Assembly: GCF_041260665.1 (NCBI RefSeq)
Contig: NZ_JBGCCT010000028.1
Location: 62,001 to 126,000 of the forward strand
DNA: 64,000 bases
Reading direction: 5' to 3'
DNA from: Catenulispora sp. GP43
GTDB lineage: Bacteria > Actinomycetota > Actinomycetes > Streptomycetales > Catenulisporaceae
Position 1 is the first letter of the stretch. Each line of letters begins with the position of its first letter. This document shows positions 1 through 8,220 of this stretch, one piece after another. The notes under the pieces are model-generated. The model was not told where the DNA came from, ran no database searches, and saw only the letters and a list, made by a program, of their open reading frames with translations. The position numbers and the translations under genes are program-made.

Positions 1-495
1 GGTGTTCGGGAACAGCGCGGCGGCGGCGTCGGGGCCCAGGACGATCACCCGGCGCGCGGTGGCGATGTCGGCCTTGGAGACGTACCGCCCCTCGGCGACC
101 GGCCGGTCGAAGACGTCGACGACGTTCGCCGTGGTCCCCTGCACCGTCGCGTAGAAGGTGTTGGTCCCGGCGCGCAGGTTCTCGGCCGACGCCAAAGAGA
201 CGGCGACGGCGTCGGGCCGTCCGAGCACCCGGTCCAGGTAGTCGGCGTCGGAGAGCTGGAGCCGGGAGATGGCCGGGGAGGTGCCGAGCTGGAACTTGCC
301 GGGCGCGACGAACACGATGTTCGAGCCCAGACCCTCCACCTCGGAGGTGACCAGCTGCTTCGCGCCGCCGCCGATCGCGACCAGGACGACCACCGCGGCG
401 ACGCCGATCACCACGCCGAGCATGGTCAGCAGGGAGCGCAGGCGGTTGGCACGCAGGGCGTCGAAGGCGACGCGGAAGGATTCGGTGACTCTCAT
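1..495 (-). CDS. ABC transporter permease, FtsX/MacB type (N-terminal 165 residues; rest outside window)
   Basis: The reading frame begins at the ATG at 495 and runs off the left edge without a stop. Residues 1-20 are a basic cytoplasmic leader (MRVTESFRVAFDALRANRLR), followed by one strongly hydrophobic segment at about 22-42 and then a soluble extracytoplasmic stretch. This is the layout of the MacB periplasmic-core type of permease: first helix, large outer domain, three helices near the C-terminus. The ATG overlaps the TGA of the upstream ATPase gene (ATGA), so the two are probably translationally coupled. With the ATPase and the lipoprotein adaptor it forms a three-gene efflux or export cassette. 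The substrate cannot be told; Gram-positive cassettes of this kind often handle peptides or cell-envelope stress agents. Confidence 0.85.
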   Translation of the reverse strand, partial: MRVTESFRVAFDALRANRLRSLLTMLGVVIGVAAVVVLVAIGGGAKQLVTSEVEGLGSNIVFVAPGKFQLGTSPAISRLQLSDADYLDRVLGRPDAVAVSLASAENLRAGTNTFYATVQGTTANVVDVFDRPVAEGRYVSKADIATARRVIVLGPDAAAALFPNT

Positions 496-1187
496 GAGGA
501 CTCCGGTGCTTCCGCTGTGCCCTCTATAAGGCCGTCCCTCACCCGGATGATCCTTCGGGCGCGCGCCGCGATATCAGCCTCGTGGGTCACCAGGACGACC
601 GCGACTCCGCGTTCCTTGTTGAGCCGTTCCAGGATCCCCATCACCTCATCGCCGTTGACGGTGTCGAGGTTCCCTGTGGGTTCGTCCGCTAGAAGTAGTG
701 CGGGTTCCCCTACTAGCGCTCGCGCTATAGCGACGCGCTGCTGTTCTCCGCCGGACATCTGCGTGGGCCGGTGCCCTATGCGGTGCCCCAGGTTCACGGC
801 CTCCAGTGCCTCGGCTGCACGCCTTCTGCGTTCCGCCCTGCGTACTCCTCTATAGACGAGAGGCAGTGCGACGTTGTCCAAGGCTGTGGTCCGTGCCAGA
901 AGCTGGAACGCCTGGAAGACGAACCCGATCGTCTGGTTCCTGAGTTCGGCCAGCTCGCTGTCGTCCAGCGTGCCGACATCGCGGCCCCGGACCAGGAGGG
1001 TGCCGGAGGTCGGCCGGTCCAGGCAGCCGAGCAGGTGCATCAGCGTGGACTTCCCGGAGCCGGACGGTCCGATGATCGCCGCGTAGTCGCCCTCTTCGAT
1101 GGTCAGGGAGACGCCGCGCAGGGCGTCCACGGTGACGCCGTCCATGCTGTACGACCGAGTGACGTCTACCGCCTCTATTTCGGCCAT
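492..1187 (-). CDS. ABC transporter ATP-binding protein (MacB/LolD-like)
   Basis: This 231-residue protein has the full ABC ATPase set: Walker A GPSGSGKST at about 40-48, Q-loop near Q92, signature MSGGEQQR near 144-151, Walker B LLLADEP at about 164-170, D-loop NLD and switch His near 202. The length is normal for single-domain exporters of the MacB/LolD family, which pair with FtsX-type permeases. Its stop overlaps the start of that permease, and its ATG lies 3 bases after the adaptor stop, so the three genes form one operon. The signature-to-Walker B stretch (about 660-830) uses several codons rare for this genome (ATA, CTA, GTA), unlike the gene ends. Confidence 0.95.
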   Translation of the reverse strand: MAEIEAVDVTRSYSMDGVTVDALRGVSLTIEEGDYAAIIGPSGSGKSTLMHLLGCLDRPTSGTLLVRGRDVGTLDDSELAELRNQTIGFVFQAFQLLARTTALDNVALPLVYRGVRRAERRRRAAEALEAVNLGHRIGHRPTQMSGGEQQRVAIARALVGEPALLLADEPTGNLDTVNGDEVMGILERLNKERGVAVVLVTHEADIAARARRIIRVRDGLIEGTAEAPESS

Positions 1188-1190
1188 GCC

Positions 1191-2582
1191 TTAGAGCTTC
1201 TGCCCGTCGTGGACCTTGTCGGCCCCCGAAGTGACGATCACGTCCCCGGCGTTCAGCCCCGACGAGACCTCCACCGTGGTGTCGCCCTGCGCGCCGAGCC
1301 GGACCACGTGCCGGTGCGCCTTGCCCGCGGTCACCAGCCACACCGTGTCCTGGTTGCCGTCGTGCACGATGGCCGCCACCGGCACCGCGAGCACATGCGG
1401 CTTGTTCGCGACCTGTAGGTCGGCCACGGCACTCATCCCGGGGCGCGGGACCGGGGCCGCGGAACCGTCGCCCAGCGTTCCGGCCCCCAAGGAGAGCCGG
1501 ACCCGGTAGGTGACGCCGCCCCGGCTGGAGGCCTCGCCCTGGCTGTCGACGGAGATGACGGTCCCGGGGTAGTCGCCGTCGGGGACCGCGTCCAACTGCA
1601 TGTCGGCGGTGACGCCCGGGGTGACCTGGAGGATGGAGGTCTCGTCGACCTGCGCGGTCACCGTCAGGGTCGAGGAGTCGGTGATGACCAGCAGCGGGGC
1701 CCCGGAGTCCACCGGGGACCCCTGGGAGATCACGGTGTCGTCCCCCGGGTCGGTGCTCCCGCCGGCCCCGGAGGCGGCGGATCCGAGGCTGCCGCCGGCC
1801 GCGCCGGCCAGCGCACCGAGGTTCCCGCCGAGCTGGGACAGCAAGGAGGAGACATCCACTCCGGAGGCACTGGCTCCGCCGACTCCGCTGCGCAGGGATA
1901 TGTCCCCCGATATGGAGGCCTTGATAGTGAGGGAGTCCACTGTCTTCTGCGCTATAGCGACTGCGGCCTGTGTCTGGGTCCGTTGTGCATCGCTAAGGGA
2001 ACCGATCACGTCCGATGCGGAGGCGATCCCGTTATTGAAGTTCGCGATAGTGGTCCGCACCTCGGAGGACGCTGTGGCGTACTGATTCCGCGCGCTGGTG
2101 ATCTGGCTCAGGATCGACGCCTTGATCGCCGGATCGGCGATCTGGTTCGCGGTGGCCTGCGCGGCGTCGAAGGCCTTCTCAGCGTTCGCGTCGGCGTCGG
2201 CCTCCGACTGGGAGAAGTCCAGGACGCTGCCGCCGCCGGAGGACTTCTTGCCCTGCGCCGCGGCCTGGGCGTCCGCCGCCTTCGCGGCGTTCAGCTGGGC
2301 CTGCGCGTCCGGCGAGTCGATCTTCAGAAGGGTCTGGCCGGCGGTGACGTGCTGGCCGTCGGCGACCATCAGCTGGGCGACGGAGCCCGAGGCGGTCGCG
2401 TCGAGCGTGATCTGTGACTTCGGTGTCACAGTCGCCGGCGCCTCGACGACCTGGGTGACAGGTCCGTAGGCCACCGGCGCTTTGGTGATCCCGGACGGAG
2501 TACCGCTACCACAGGCGCTCAATCCGGCGACGAGTAGAGAACTGAGAACCAACCCCGCTATTGCCGTGCCACGTTTGGTCAC
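1191..2582 (-). CDS. Efflux adaptor lipoprotein (HlyD/MacA-like membrane fusion protein)
   Basis: The GTG start at 2582 is chosen because it gives a lipoprotein signal directly: a short basic start, a hydrophobic core and a lipobox LSAC with the lipid-attachment Cys at residue 24. The 463-residue product then shows a lipoyl-like hairpin half (about 50-95), an Ala/Gln-rich coiled-coil region with an insertion (about 95-215), a Gly/Ser-rich linker (about 235-275) and beta-rich adaptor domains to the C-terminus. This is the layout of adaptor proteins serving MacB-type ABC exporters; in Gram-positives it likely sits on the outer face of the membrane next to the permease. The GTG overlaps the stop of the upstream MFS gene by four bases (GTGA). 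A reading frame continues upstream to 4154, but that part is the shadow of the MFS gene. Confidence 0.88.
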   Translation of the reverse strand: MTKRGTAIAGLVLSSLLVAGLSACGSGTPSGITKAPVAYGPVTQVVEAPATVTPKSQITLDATASGSVAQLMVADGQHVTAGQTLLKIDSPDAQAQLNAAKAADAQAAAQGKKSSGGGSVLDFSQSEADADANAEKAFDAAQATANQIADPAIKASILSQITSARNQYATASSEVRTTIANFNNGIASASDVIGSLSDAQRTQTQAAVAIAQKTVDSLTIKASISGDISLRSGVGGASASGVDVSSLLSQLGGNLGALAGAAGGSLGSAASGAGGSTDPGDDTVISQGSPVDSGAPLLVITDSSTLTVTAQVDETSILQVTPGVTADMQLDAVPDGDYPGTVISVDSQGEASSRGGVTYRVRLSLGAGTLGDGSAAPVPRPGMSAVADLQVANKPHVLAVPVAAIVHDGNQDTVWLVTAGKAHRHVVRLGAQGDTTVEVSSGLNAGDVIVTSGADKVHDGQKL

Positions 2583-3823
2583 GTCCCCAATGTAGGTACC
2601 GTTTCCGCGCCGCCGACGGCCGGGGTCGGCTGCCCGCCGGGCCGGCTGTGGTCCGGCGCGCGCCGCGGGTCGAAGGCGTAGGCCAGCAGGACGATCACGG
2701 CGATCATCACCATCGGCACGGCCATGCCCTCGCGGTGGCTGACGCCCGCCCCCCATAGGCCGGTCACCAGCGGGGCGCCGAGCAGGAAGCCCAGGTAGTT
2801 GAAGACGTTGATCCGCGCGACCGCCACCCCGGAGCCGGTCGGGTCGTTGGCGTAGGCCGAGGTGAAGGCCACCGGCACCAGCGGGGACAGCCCGAAGCCG
2901 GCGATGAGGAACCCGACCAGGGCCATGTACGGGCCCGATGCGCCGACCACGATCGCGAACCCGGCGGCGCAGACGACGGCCCCGGCCCGCACCACCTTGA
3001 CGCTGCCGAACCGCTGCACGGCCAGGTCGCCGCGGAACCGGCCGAGCACCTGGCCCAGGGTGTAGGCGCCGACGACCAGGCCGCCGAAGGTGTCGGAGGA
3101 CTTCAAGCCCTTGGTGAGGTAGTCGCTGCCGGCGGCGGTGACGCTGGACTCGCCGATGTAGGCCAGGGTCATGACCACGCAGAGCAGGATCATCGGGCGC
3201 CAGGGGATGTGCGGCAGCCGGCCGTCGGCGTCCTTGACGATCGTCTCGTCGCGCAGGTTCTTCAGCAGCATCGGACCGGCGTAGAGGGTCGCCGCGACGC
3301 CGACCACCGCGGCCACCAGGTAGGTCAGGCTCAGGTGCCAGCCGGCCGCCGAGCCCAGCGCGCCCCAGCCCGAGCCGACGATGGCCCCGGCCGCCCAGAC
3401 CCCGAAGAAGGCCAGGACGATCGACCGGCCGTAGCGCCGCTCCAGCCCGCAGGCCTGCATGTTCATGGTGGCGTCGGCCGCGCCGACCGCGAGGCCGAAG
3501 ACCATCAGAGCCGGGATCGCCTGGTAGAGGTTCCCGGTGTGCGGGACGACCACCAGGATGCCGACCACCGTCGGCTCGGCGATCCGCAGGACCGCGGCCG
3601 AGGTCGTCCAGCGCATCGCCAGGCCCGCCAGCACCGAGCCGACCCCGGCCAGGATCGGGACCAGGGCCAGCAGGATGGACAGCGTGCCGTCGTCGACGTG
3701 CAGCTGCTTCTGGATGACCGACACCTTCGAGGTGAGCAGGGAGAAGGCGAAGCCCTGAACCCCGAAGAAGACGAAGGTCGCTATCCGGTTCCGGGTCAGC
3801 CCGCCCGGTTCTAGCTGCGGCAT
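2579..3823 (-). CDS. Major facilitator superfamily transporter
   Basis: The 414-residue product starts at the ATG at 3823 (MPQLEPGG), where hydrophobic helices begin soon after; an in-frame extension to 3955 is Arg-rich and implausible. About twelve hydrophobic segments are visible, the usual MFS number, with a central loop near residues 200-220. Motifs are too general to name a substrate; the length and loop pattern fit drug or sugar efflux families. Its stop overlaps the GTG of the adaptor lipoprotein, so the MFS gene appears to lead the efflux operon, an unusual partner for an ABC cassette. The start lies about 70 bases from the divergent NfeD-like gene, so promoters for both directions must share that gap. 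Confidence 0.88.
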   Translation of the reverse strand: MPQLEPGGLTRNRIATFVFFGVQGFAFSLLTSKVSVIQKQLHVDDGTLSILLALVPILAGVGSVLAGLAMRWTTSAAVLRIAEPTVVGILVVVPHTGNLYQAIPALMVFGLAVGAADATMNMQACGLERRYGRSIVLAFFGVWAAGAIVGSGWGALGSAAGWHLSLTYLVAAVVGVAATLYAGPMLLKNLRDETIVKDADGRLPHIPWRPMILLCVVMTLAYIGESSVTAAGSDYLTKGLKSSDTFGGLVVGAYTLGQVLGRFRGDLAVQRFGSVKVVRAGAVVCAAGFAIVVGASGPYMALVGFLIAGFGLSPLVPVAFTSAYANDPTGSGVAVARINVFNYLGFLLGAPLVTGLWGAGVSHREGMAVPMVMIAVIVLLAYAFDPRRAPDHSRPGGQPTPAVGGAETVPTLGT

Positions 3824-3894
3824 GCCCGCAGCGTAGGCGACGTGATCTTCGATGGGAAGGGGTTGCGTGCCCCGGGCCCGGGCACGGGTGTAAC

Positions 3895-4146
3895 GTGCGG
3901 AAAGTGCCAGATGACGCGGTGATCGGATGCGTGGGGGTCCTGCACGTCGGTACACGCGGCCAAGGGGGGCCCGGCGAGGCGGTGGTGAAGGTTCGGGGCG
4001 GTACCGAGGCGTTTCTGGCCTGGTCGGAGCAGCCGCTGCCGAAGGGCACCCGGGTCCTGGTCGTGGAATCCCGCGGAGAGCGTGCGGTCGACGTCATCGA
4101 GTTCCCGGAAGCCACCGACCCGTTGGACGAACTGGACAGGCTGTGA
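3895..4146 (+). CDS. Small NfeD-like OB-fold protein, partner of the SPFH gene
   Basis: This short protein (83 residues from the GTG at 3895; in-frame GTGs at 3904 and 3919 are alternatives) contains the beta-rich pattern of the NfeD C-terminal OB domain: VGVLHVGTRG near the start, GEAVVKVRGG, then PKGTRVLVVESRG and a final VDVIEF. Full NfeD proteins carry several membrane helices before this domain; none is present here. NfeD-type proteins are commonly encoded next to SPFH/flotillin genes, and a flotillin-like gene follows 37 bases downstream on the same strand, which supports the assignment. It probably acts as a soluble partner of that scaffold at the membrane. The function of the pair is inferred from context only. 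Confidence 0.7.
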   Translation: MRKVPDDAVIGCVGVLHVGTRGQGGPGEAVVKVRGGTEAFLAWSEQPLPKGTRVLVVESRGERAVDVIEFPEATDPLDELDRL

Positions 4147-4183
4147 ACATCCATCTCAGCTCACGGGAAGAAGGCTGACCACC

Positions 4184-5335
4184 ATGTTCGGCTACAGAGT
4201 GCCCGCCCCCGACCAGGCGATGCTCATCTCCGGCGGCCGCCGGGGGCAGGGCGGGGCGCCGTTCCGGGTCGTCACCGGCCACGGCAAGTTCATCCTGCCG
4301 GTGTTCCGCAAGACCCGGTTCCTGACGCTGTCCATGCAGGAGGCCGAGGTCTCCGAGACGTGCGTGACCAAGCAGGGCATCGCCCTGACCGTGACCGCGG
4401 TCATCGCCTTCAAGGTCGGCAACGACACCGAGAGCATCGTCAACGCCGGCCAGCGGTTCCTGTCCGACCAGAACCAGATGTCGACGCTGACCGCCCGCAT
4501 CTTCGCCGGCCACCTGCGCTCCATCATCGGCTCGATGACGGTGGAGGAGATCGTCACCGAGCGCCAGAAGCTGGCCGAGGAGGTCCTGGACACCTCCAAG
4601 TCGGAGATGGGCAAGATCGGCCTGACCGTGGACTCGCTGCAGATCATGTCCATCGACGACATGAAGACCGGCTACATCGACGCCATGGCCGCCCCGCACA
4701 AGGCCGCCATCCAGCGCCAGGCCCAGATCGCCCAGGCCCAGGCCACCCAGGCCTCGGTCGAGGCGCAGCAGGAGGCCGAGCGCAACAAGGCCGAGTACGC
4801 CCGCCAGACCGCGATCGTGCAGGCCAAGTACAAGGCCGAGGTCGACCAGGCGCAGGCCATAGCGGCCCAGGCCGGCCCGCTGTCCGCGGCCAGGGCCCAG
4901 CAGGAGGTGCTGATGGCCCAGACCGAGCTGGCCCAGCGCAACGCCGAGCTCCGCCAGCAGCAGCTGGTCGCCGAAGTGGTCAAGCCCGCCGAGGCCGAGG
5001 CCGAGCGCGTCCGCATCACCGCCGCCGCCGACGCCGAGCGCATGCGGGTCCAGGCCGAGGCCGCCGCCAGCTACGACCGCGTGGCCCTGGACCGCATGAT
5101 CATCGACCAGCTCCCGCTGATCGTCGAGAAGGCCGCCGCCGGCCTGAACGGCGCCAACATCAACGTCCTGAACGGCGCCGACGGCCTGTCCGAGATCGCC
5201 GCCGGCCTGGTCGGCCAGGGCCTGGCCATCCTGGACTCGGTGAAGAAGGGCATCGGGGACGAGGACGGCGCCATGAAGGACAGGAGCGCGAAGCCGCAGG
5301 TGGTCGAGCGGGTGCAGATCGAGAACGGGAAGTAG
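4184..5335 (+). CDS. SPFH domain (flotillin-like) protein
   Basis: The product of 383 residues starts at the ATG at 4184 (MFGYRVPAPDQAMLISGG). An SPFH/band-7 fold covers about residues 10-170, including the conserved run GKFILPVFRKTRFLTLSM and a TAVIAFKVGND strand region. An Ala/Gln/Glu-rich coiled coil follows (about 175-310) and a shorter helical tail (about 315-350). This order is typical of flotillins, which oligomerise through the coiled coil and organise membrane microdomains. No transmembrane helix or signal peptide is visible, so attachment is probably through the N-terminal face. The gene follows the small NfeD-like gene, forming a two-gene unit. Confidence 0.92.
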   Translation: MFGYRVPAPDQAMLISGGRRGQGGAPFRVVTGHGKFILPVFRKTRFLTLSMQEAEVSETCVTKQGIALTVTAVIAFKVGNDTESIVNAGQRFLSDQNQMSTLTARIFAGHLRSIIGSMTVEEIVTERQKLAEEVLDTSKSEMGKIGLTVDSLQIMSIDDMKTGYIDAMAAPHKAAIQRQAQIAQAQATQASVEAQQEAERNKAEYARQTAIVQAKYKAEVDQAQAIAAQAGPLSAARAQQEVLMAQTELAQRNAELRQQQLVAEVVKPAEAEAERVRITAAADAERMRVQAEAAASYDRVALDRMIIDQLPLIVEKAAAGLNGANINVLNGADGLSEIAAGLVGQGLAILDSVKKGIGDEDGAMKDRSAKPQVVERVQIENGK

Positions 5336-5426
5336 GCACTCAGCGCGTCAGGAGCTCCCAAGTCAGTGGCCTGAAGTATTCGGGCTACGGCTTGGGGGCT
5401 CGCTGCTTTAGGTCTGGCCGCGGGCG

Positions 5427-6254
5427 CTACTTCCCCTCGGCCAGCCGCCCCGGCACCACGTCGAAGGTGACCCGCTTGCCGTCGCGCACCACCTCGACCG
5501 GCGTCTCCTTGCCGATCAGCGCCCCGCCCAGCAGGTCGAACAGCGCCGCGTGCCCGTCGATTTCCTGTGCGGCCAGGCTGATCAGCACGTCGCCGGGCTG
5601 GAACGGGCTGTCGAAGACGACCCAGCCCTCAGCGATCAGCTGCGGGACGACGCGGGCCACGGTCGCCGCGGGTACTGCGAAGGCCATGCCCTGCGCGTCG
5701 TCGCGGATCATGGTGTTGACACCGACCACGGCGCCGTCCAGGTCGACCAGCGGGCCGCCGGAGTTGCCGGGGTTCACCGCAGCGTCGGTCTGGATCAGGC
5801 GTTGCAGGGGGCGTTCGTGCTGGGCGGCCTGGAGTTGGCGGGACAGGCCGCTGACGATGCCGACTGAGACCGACTCCGGGTAGTCGCCGAGCGGGTTGCC
5901 CATCGCCAGGACGAACTCGCCGAGCCGGACCGGCCGGTCGCGCAGCGCCAGCGCCGACTCGTGCGGCTCGGAGAGCTCGACCACGGCCAGGTCGGTCAGC
6001 GGGTCGCGGCCCAGGATCCTGATCGGCTGGGTGGGGTAGCCGTGGATGGCCGCGGTCCAGGCGAATCCCTCCTGCTGGTCCACGACGTGGTTGTTGGTGA
6101 CCACGTGGCGGGCGTCGTCCAGGACGAAGCCGGAGCCCGCGGTCCAGGAGTCCGCGCCCTGGTCGCCCCGGATCGCCACGACGTTCGGCAGCACCTGCTC
6201 GATCAGGTCGGCCAGTCCGCCGCTGAACGCGGCCATCGCCGAGATCGCGCTCAT
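5427..6254 (-). CDS. Trypsin-like serine protease of the HtrA/DegP class (S1C), apparently cytosolic
   Basis: The 275-residue protein has a complete trypsin-like triad: His56 in TNNHVV, Asp88 in LTDLAVVEL, and Ser165 in NPGNSGGPLVD. After about residue 195 there is a short PDZ-like segment (FQPGDVLISL, then a beta-rich end), shorter than a canonical PDZ domain. HtrA proteins usually carry a signal peptide or membrane anchor; here the N-terminus (MSAISAMAAFSGGLADLIEQ) is neither, so the enzyme may work in the cytosol, or the true 5' end may be missing. The region upstream (6255-6490) looks coding-like in another frame and contributes to that doubt. It is convergent with the SPFH gene. Confidence 0.85.
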   Translation of the reverse strand: MSAISAMAAFSGGLADLIEQVLPNVVAIRGDQGADSWTAGSGFVLDDARHVVTNNHVVDQQEGFAWTAAIHGYPTQPIRILGRDPLTDLAVVELSEPHESALALRDRPVRLGEFVLAMGNPLGDYPESVSVGIVSGLSRQLQAAQHERPLQRLIQTDAAVNPGNSGGPLVDLDGAVVGVNTMIRDDAQGMAFAVPAATVARVVPQLIAEGWVVFDSPFQPGDVLISLAAQEIDGHAALFDLLGGALIGKETPVEVVRDGKRVTFDVVPGRLAEGK

Positions 6255-6490
6255 CGCCTCGGACCTCCACCGAGTCGTCGGCGGCGGGGTCGCCGTCGAA
6301 GACGGTGTGGCCGGCGCCGACCAGCTCCTTGAACCGGTCGTCGTACTCGTCGGCGATCCGGCCGATCTGCGCGCAGGCCCCGGTCAGCTGGTCGGCGGTG
6401 CCGAAGACCTGCACCAGACCCAGGCCGTCGTCGGCCTCGCCCGCGGACACCCAGTACAGGGCGCTGCCGTGCCGGAGCTGGTACGAACGT
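6255..6490 (-). other. Coding-like stretch without a recognisable complete gene
   Basis: Between the phosphatase stop and the protease start, one leftward frame from a GTG at 6450 reads like protein (VSAGEADDGLGLVQVFGTA, then about 40 further plausible residues up to roughly position 6255). It then has no stop and runs on through the protease gene in the wrong frame. It could be a remnant of a small gene, or a 5' extension of the protease split by a frameshift, since the plausible coding signal switches frame near 6255. No family is recognised. Confidence 0.3.
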
Positions 6491-8122
6491 TCAGCCGTCG
6501 CTGCGCTTCCGGCTCAGCGTGAACGTCTCCAACGCCGCGATCTTCCCGTCCGGCTGCCCGACCGTGTAGTACGTGACGTGGATCCGCGTCAGCCCGCCCG
6601 CGTGCGTCCCCGGGTCCACGTCGAACGCGGCGAAGCCGTACGGGTGCTCCTCGTCCCGGACGCCGATCCAGGGGGCGTCCTCGAAGATGTACGTCGGCGT
6701 CTTCTTGCCGCTGGCTCCGACCGCGCCGACACCCATCAGGACCTTCGCCTTGCTGCCGGCGAAGAACTTCTGGTTGGTGGGGCTGGAGGTGCCGCCGCCG
6801 CCGAGCACCATGTGGACGGTGCCCTTCGAGGTGTCGATCTGGCTGGTGTCGGTGGCCACCGGGTTGGGGGTGAGGGTCTGGCTGCCGGAGACCACGCCGC
6901 GGACCGGGTGGGAGCGCTCGTAGTCGTGCTCGTGGCCGCAGACGACCAGGTCCACCTCGTACTTGTCGAACAGCGGGCCCCACTGCTCGCGGATGCCGAT
7001 GTCGGCTCCGTTGGCGTCGGAGCTGGAGATCATCACCTGGTGCATGCAGACGACGATCCAGTCGATCTCGTCGTTCGCGCGGGCGGCCTTCAGCGTGCGC
7101 TCGAGCCAGGCGCGCTGGCGGCCGGCGCTGTAGCCGCTGACGTAGGTGTCGCCGCCGTCCTGGAGGGCCACGTCGTCGTTCTGCAGGACGACGAAGCGGA
7201 CCGAGCCGACGGTGAAGGCGTACCAGAGGCCTGCGAACTCCGGGTCCTCGCCGTTGGGCGGAAGGGCGAAGCGGGTCTGGAAGGACGAGAAGCCCAGGGG
7301 GCCGTTGCCCTTCTCGTTCTCGTGGTTGCCGGCGGCCGGCATCCAGGGGCGGAAGCGGGCCGAGCGGGTGTTGTTCTGGAAGAACGAGTCCCAGGTGCGC
7401 AGCCGGTCCGGGTTGATGTTGGCGTAGCACAGGTCGCCGTTGAGCAGGTGGAACAGCGGCGCGACCTGCTCGATGCCGGCGACCACGTCGGAGGCCGCCG
7501 GGCTGGCGATGGTCGCCGCGACCGAGCTGAAGCCGCCGCCGGCGGCCACCGACCACGTCGTGCCGGGAGTGGCCTGGTCGCCGAAGCTGGTGAAGGTGAA
7601 CGGCCGGCGGCCGGACGGCGCGGTGCGGAACGCCGCCGAGTCCGGCAGGACGCCGTCGTGCAGGGCGCTGTAGACGTACGTCGAGTCCGGGCGCAGGTTC
7701 CCGATGCGCGCGTGGTGGACGTACACCTCGCGGCCCGAGGCGCCGTCGGTGTAGGTGCGGGTCTCGGCCTGGACGGTGTCGCCGTGGCCGCCCTCGACGG
7801 TGCCGAAGCGGACCCGCGGGCGCCGCACCGGCGCCGTGGTGGTCCACGACGCGTACATCTCGCGCGACGGATCCGCGCCGAACGTCAGGTGCAGCCCGTC
7901 GACCGGCGGGGCGCCGAGCGCGCCGGGCGTGGTGAGCAGAAGCGGGGAGCCGGACGCGGCGGCGGACCCGGCGGCCGCCGGTCCGGAGTCGGCGGACCCG
8001 GCGGCGGGCTCCGTGGCGGCCGCCGCCGGCGACGCGAGCACCGGAGCGGCAACGATGGCGGCGCCGGCGGTCCCGGCGGCGAGCAGGGCGGTACGGCGGT
8101 CGACGGACATCCGATCGGTCAT
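6491..8122 (-). CDS. Secreted metallophosphoesterase, purple acid phosphatase-like (Tat substrate)
   Basis: The start at 8122 gives MTDRMSVDRRTALLAAGTAG, a twin-arginine signal (R9-R10) followed by a hydrophobic stretch and ASPAAAA cleavage-like site. An N-terminal beta-sandwich domain (about 70-170) precedes a metallophosphatase domain with metal-ligand motifs in order: FGDQ (about 181), NGDLCYAN (about 226), PAAGNHENE (about 264), CMHQ (about 360) and VCGHEHDYERSHP (about 395-405). This pattern is that of purple acid phosphatases with a fibronectin-like N-domain. At 543 residues it is of ordinary length. It likely liberates phosphate from organic esters outside the cell. Leader-side residues 38-60 are Ala/Gly/Ser-rich and act as a spacer. 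Confidence 0.9.
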   Translation of the reverse strand: MTDRMSVDRRTALLAAGTAGAAIVAAPVLASPAAAATEPAAGSADSGPAAAGSAAASGSPLLLTTPGALGAPPVDGLHLTFGADPSREMYASWTTTAPVRRPRVRFGTVEGGHGDTVQAETRTYTDGASGREVYVHHARIGNLRPDSTYVYSALHDGVLPDSAAFRTAPSGRRPFTFTSFGDQATPGTTWSVAAGGGFSSVAATIASPAASDVVAGIEQVAPLFHLLNGDLCYANINPDRLRTWDSFFQNNTRSARFRPWMPAAGNHENEKGNGPLGFSSFQTRFALPPNGEDPEFAGLWYAFTVGSVRFVVLQNDDVALQDGGDTYVSGYSAGRQRAWLERTLKAARANDEIDWIVVCMHQVMISSSDANGADIGIREQWGPLFDKYEVDLVVCGHEHDYERSHPVRGVVSGSQTLTPNPVATDTSQIDTSKGTVHMVLGGGGTSSPTNQKFFAGSKAKVLMGVGAVGASGKKTPTYIFEDAPWIGVRDEEHPYGFAAFDVDPGTHAGGLTRIHVTYYTVGQPDGKIAALETFTLSRKRSDG

Positions 8123-8220
8123 GCCCGGGACGCTAGCCAGGAGGCTGACTCCGCCGGGTGAACGCGCAGTGAGCACCGGACGAAGGTTCGCCCGTCCGGC
8201 CGACCGTGGGCGACCGGGGA

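Noticed and set aside
2583-4154. In-frame upstream extension of the adaptor lipoprotein, making a nearly 1000-residue frame
   Set aside because: The extension is Arg/Gly-rich and antisense-like to helices of the MFS gene in another frame; the GTG at 2582 gives a proper lipoprotein signal.
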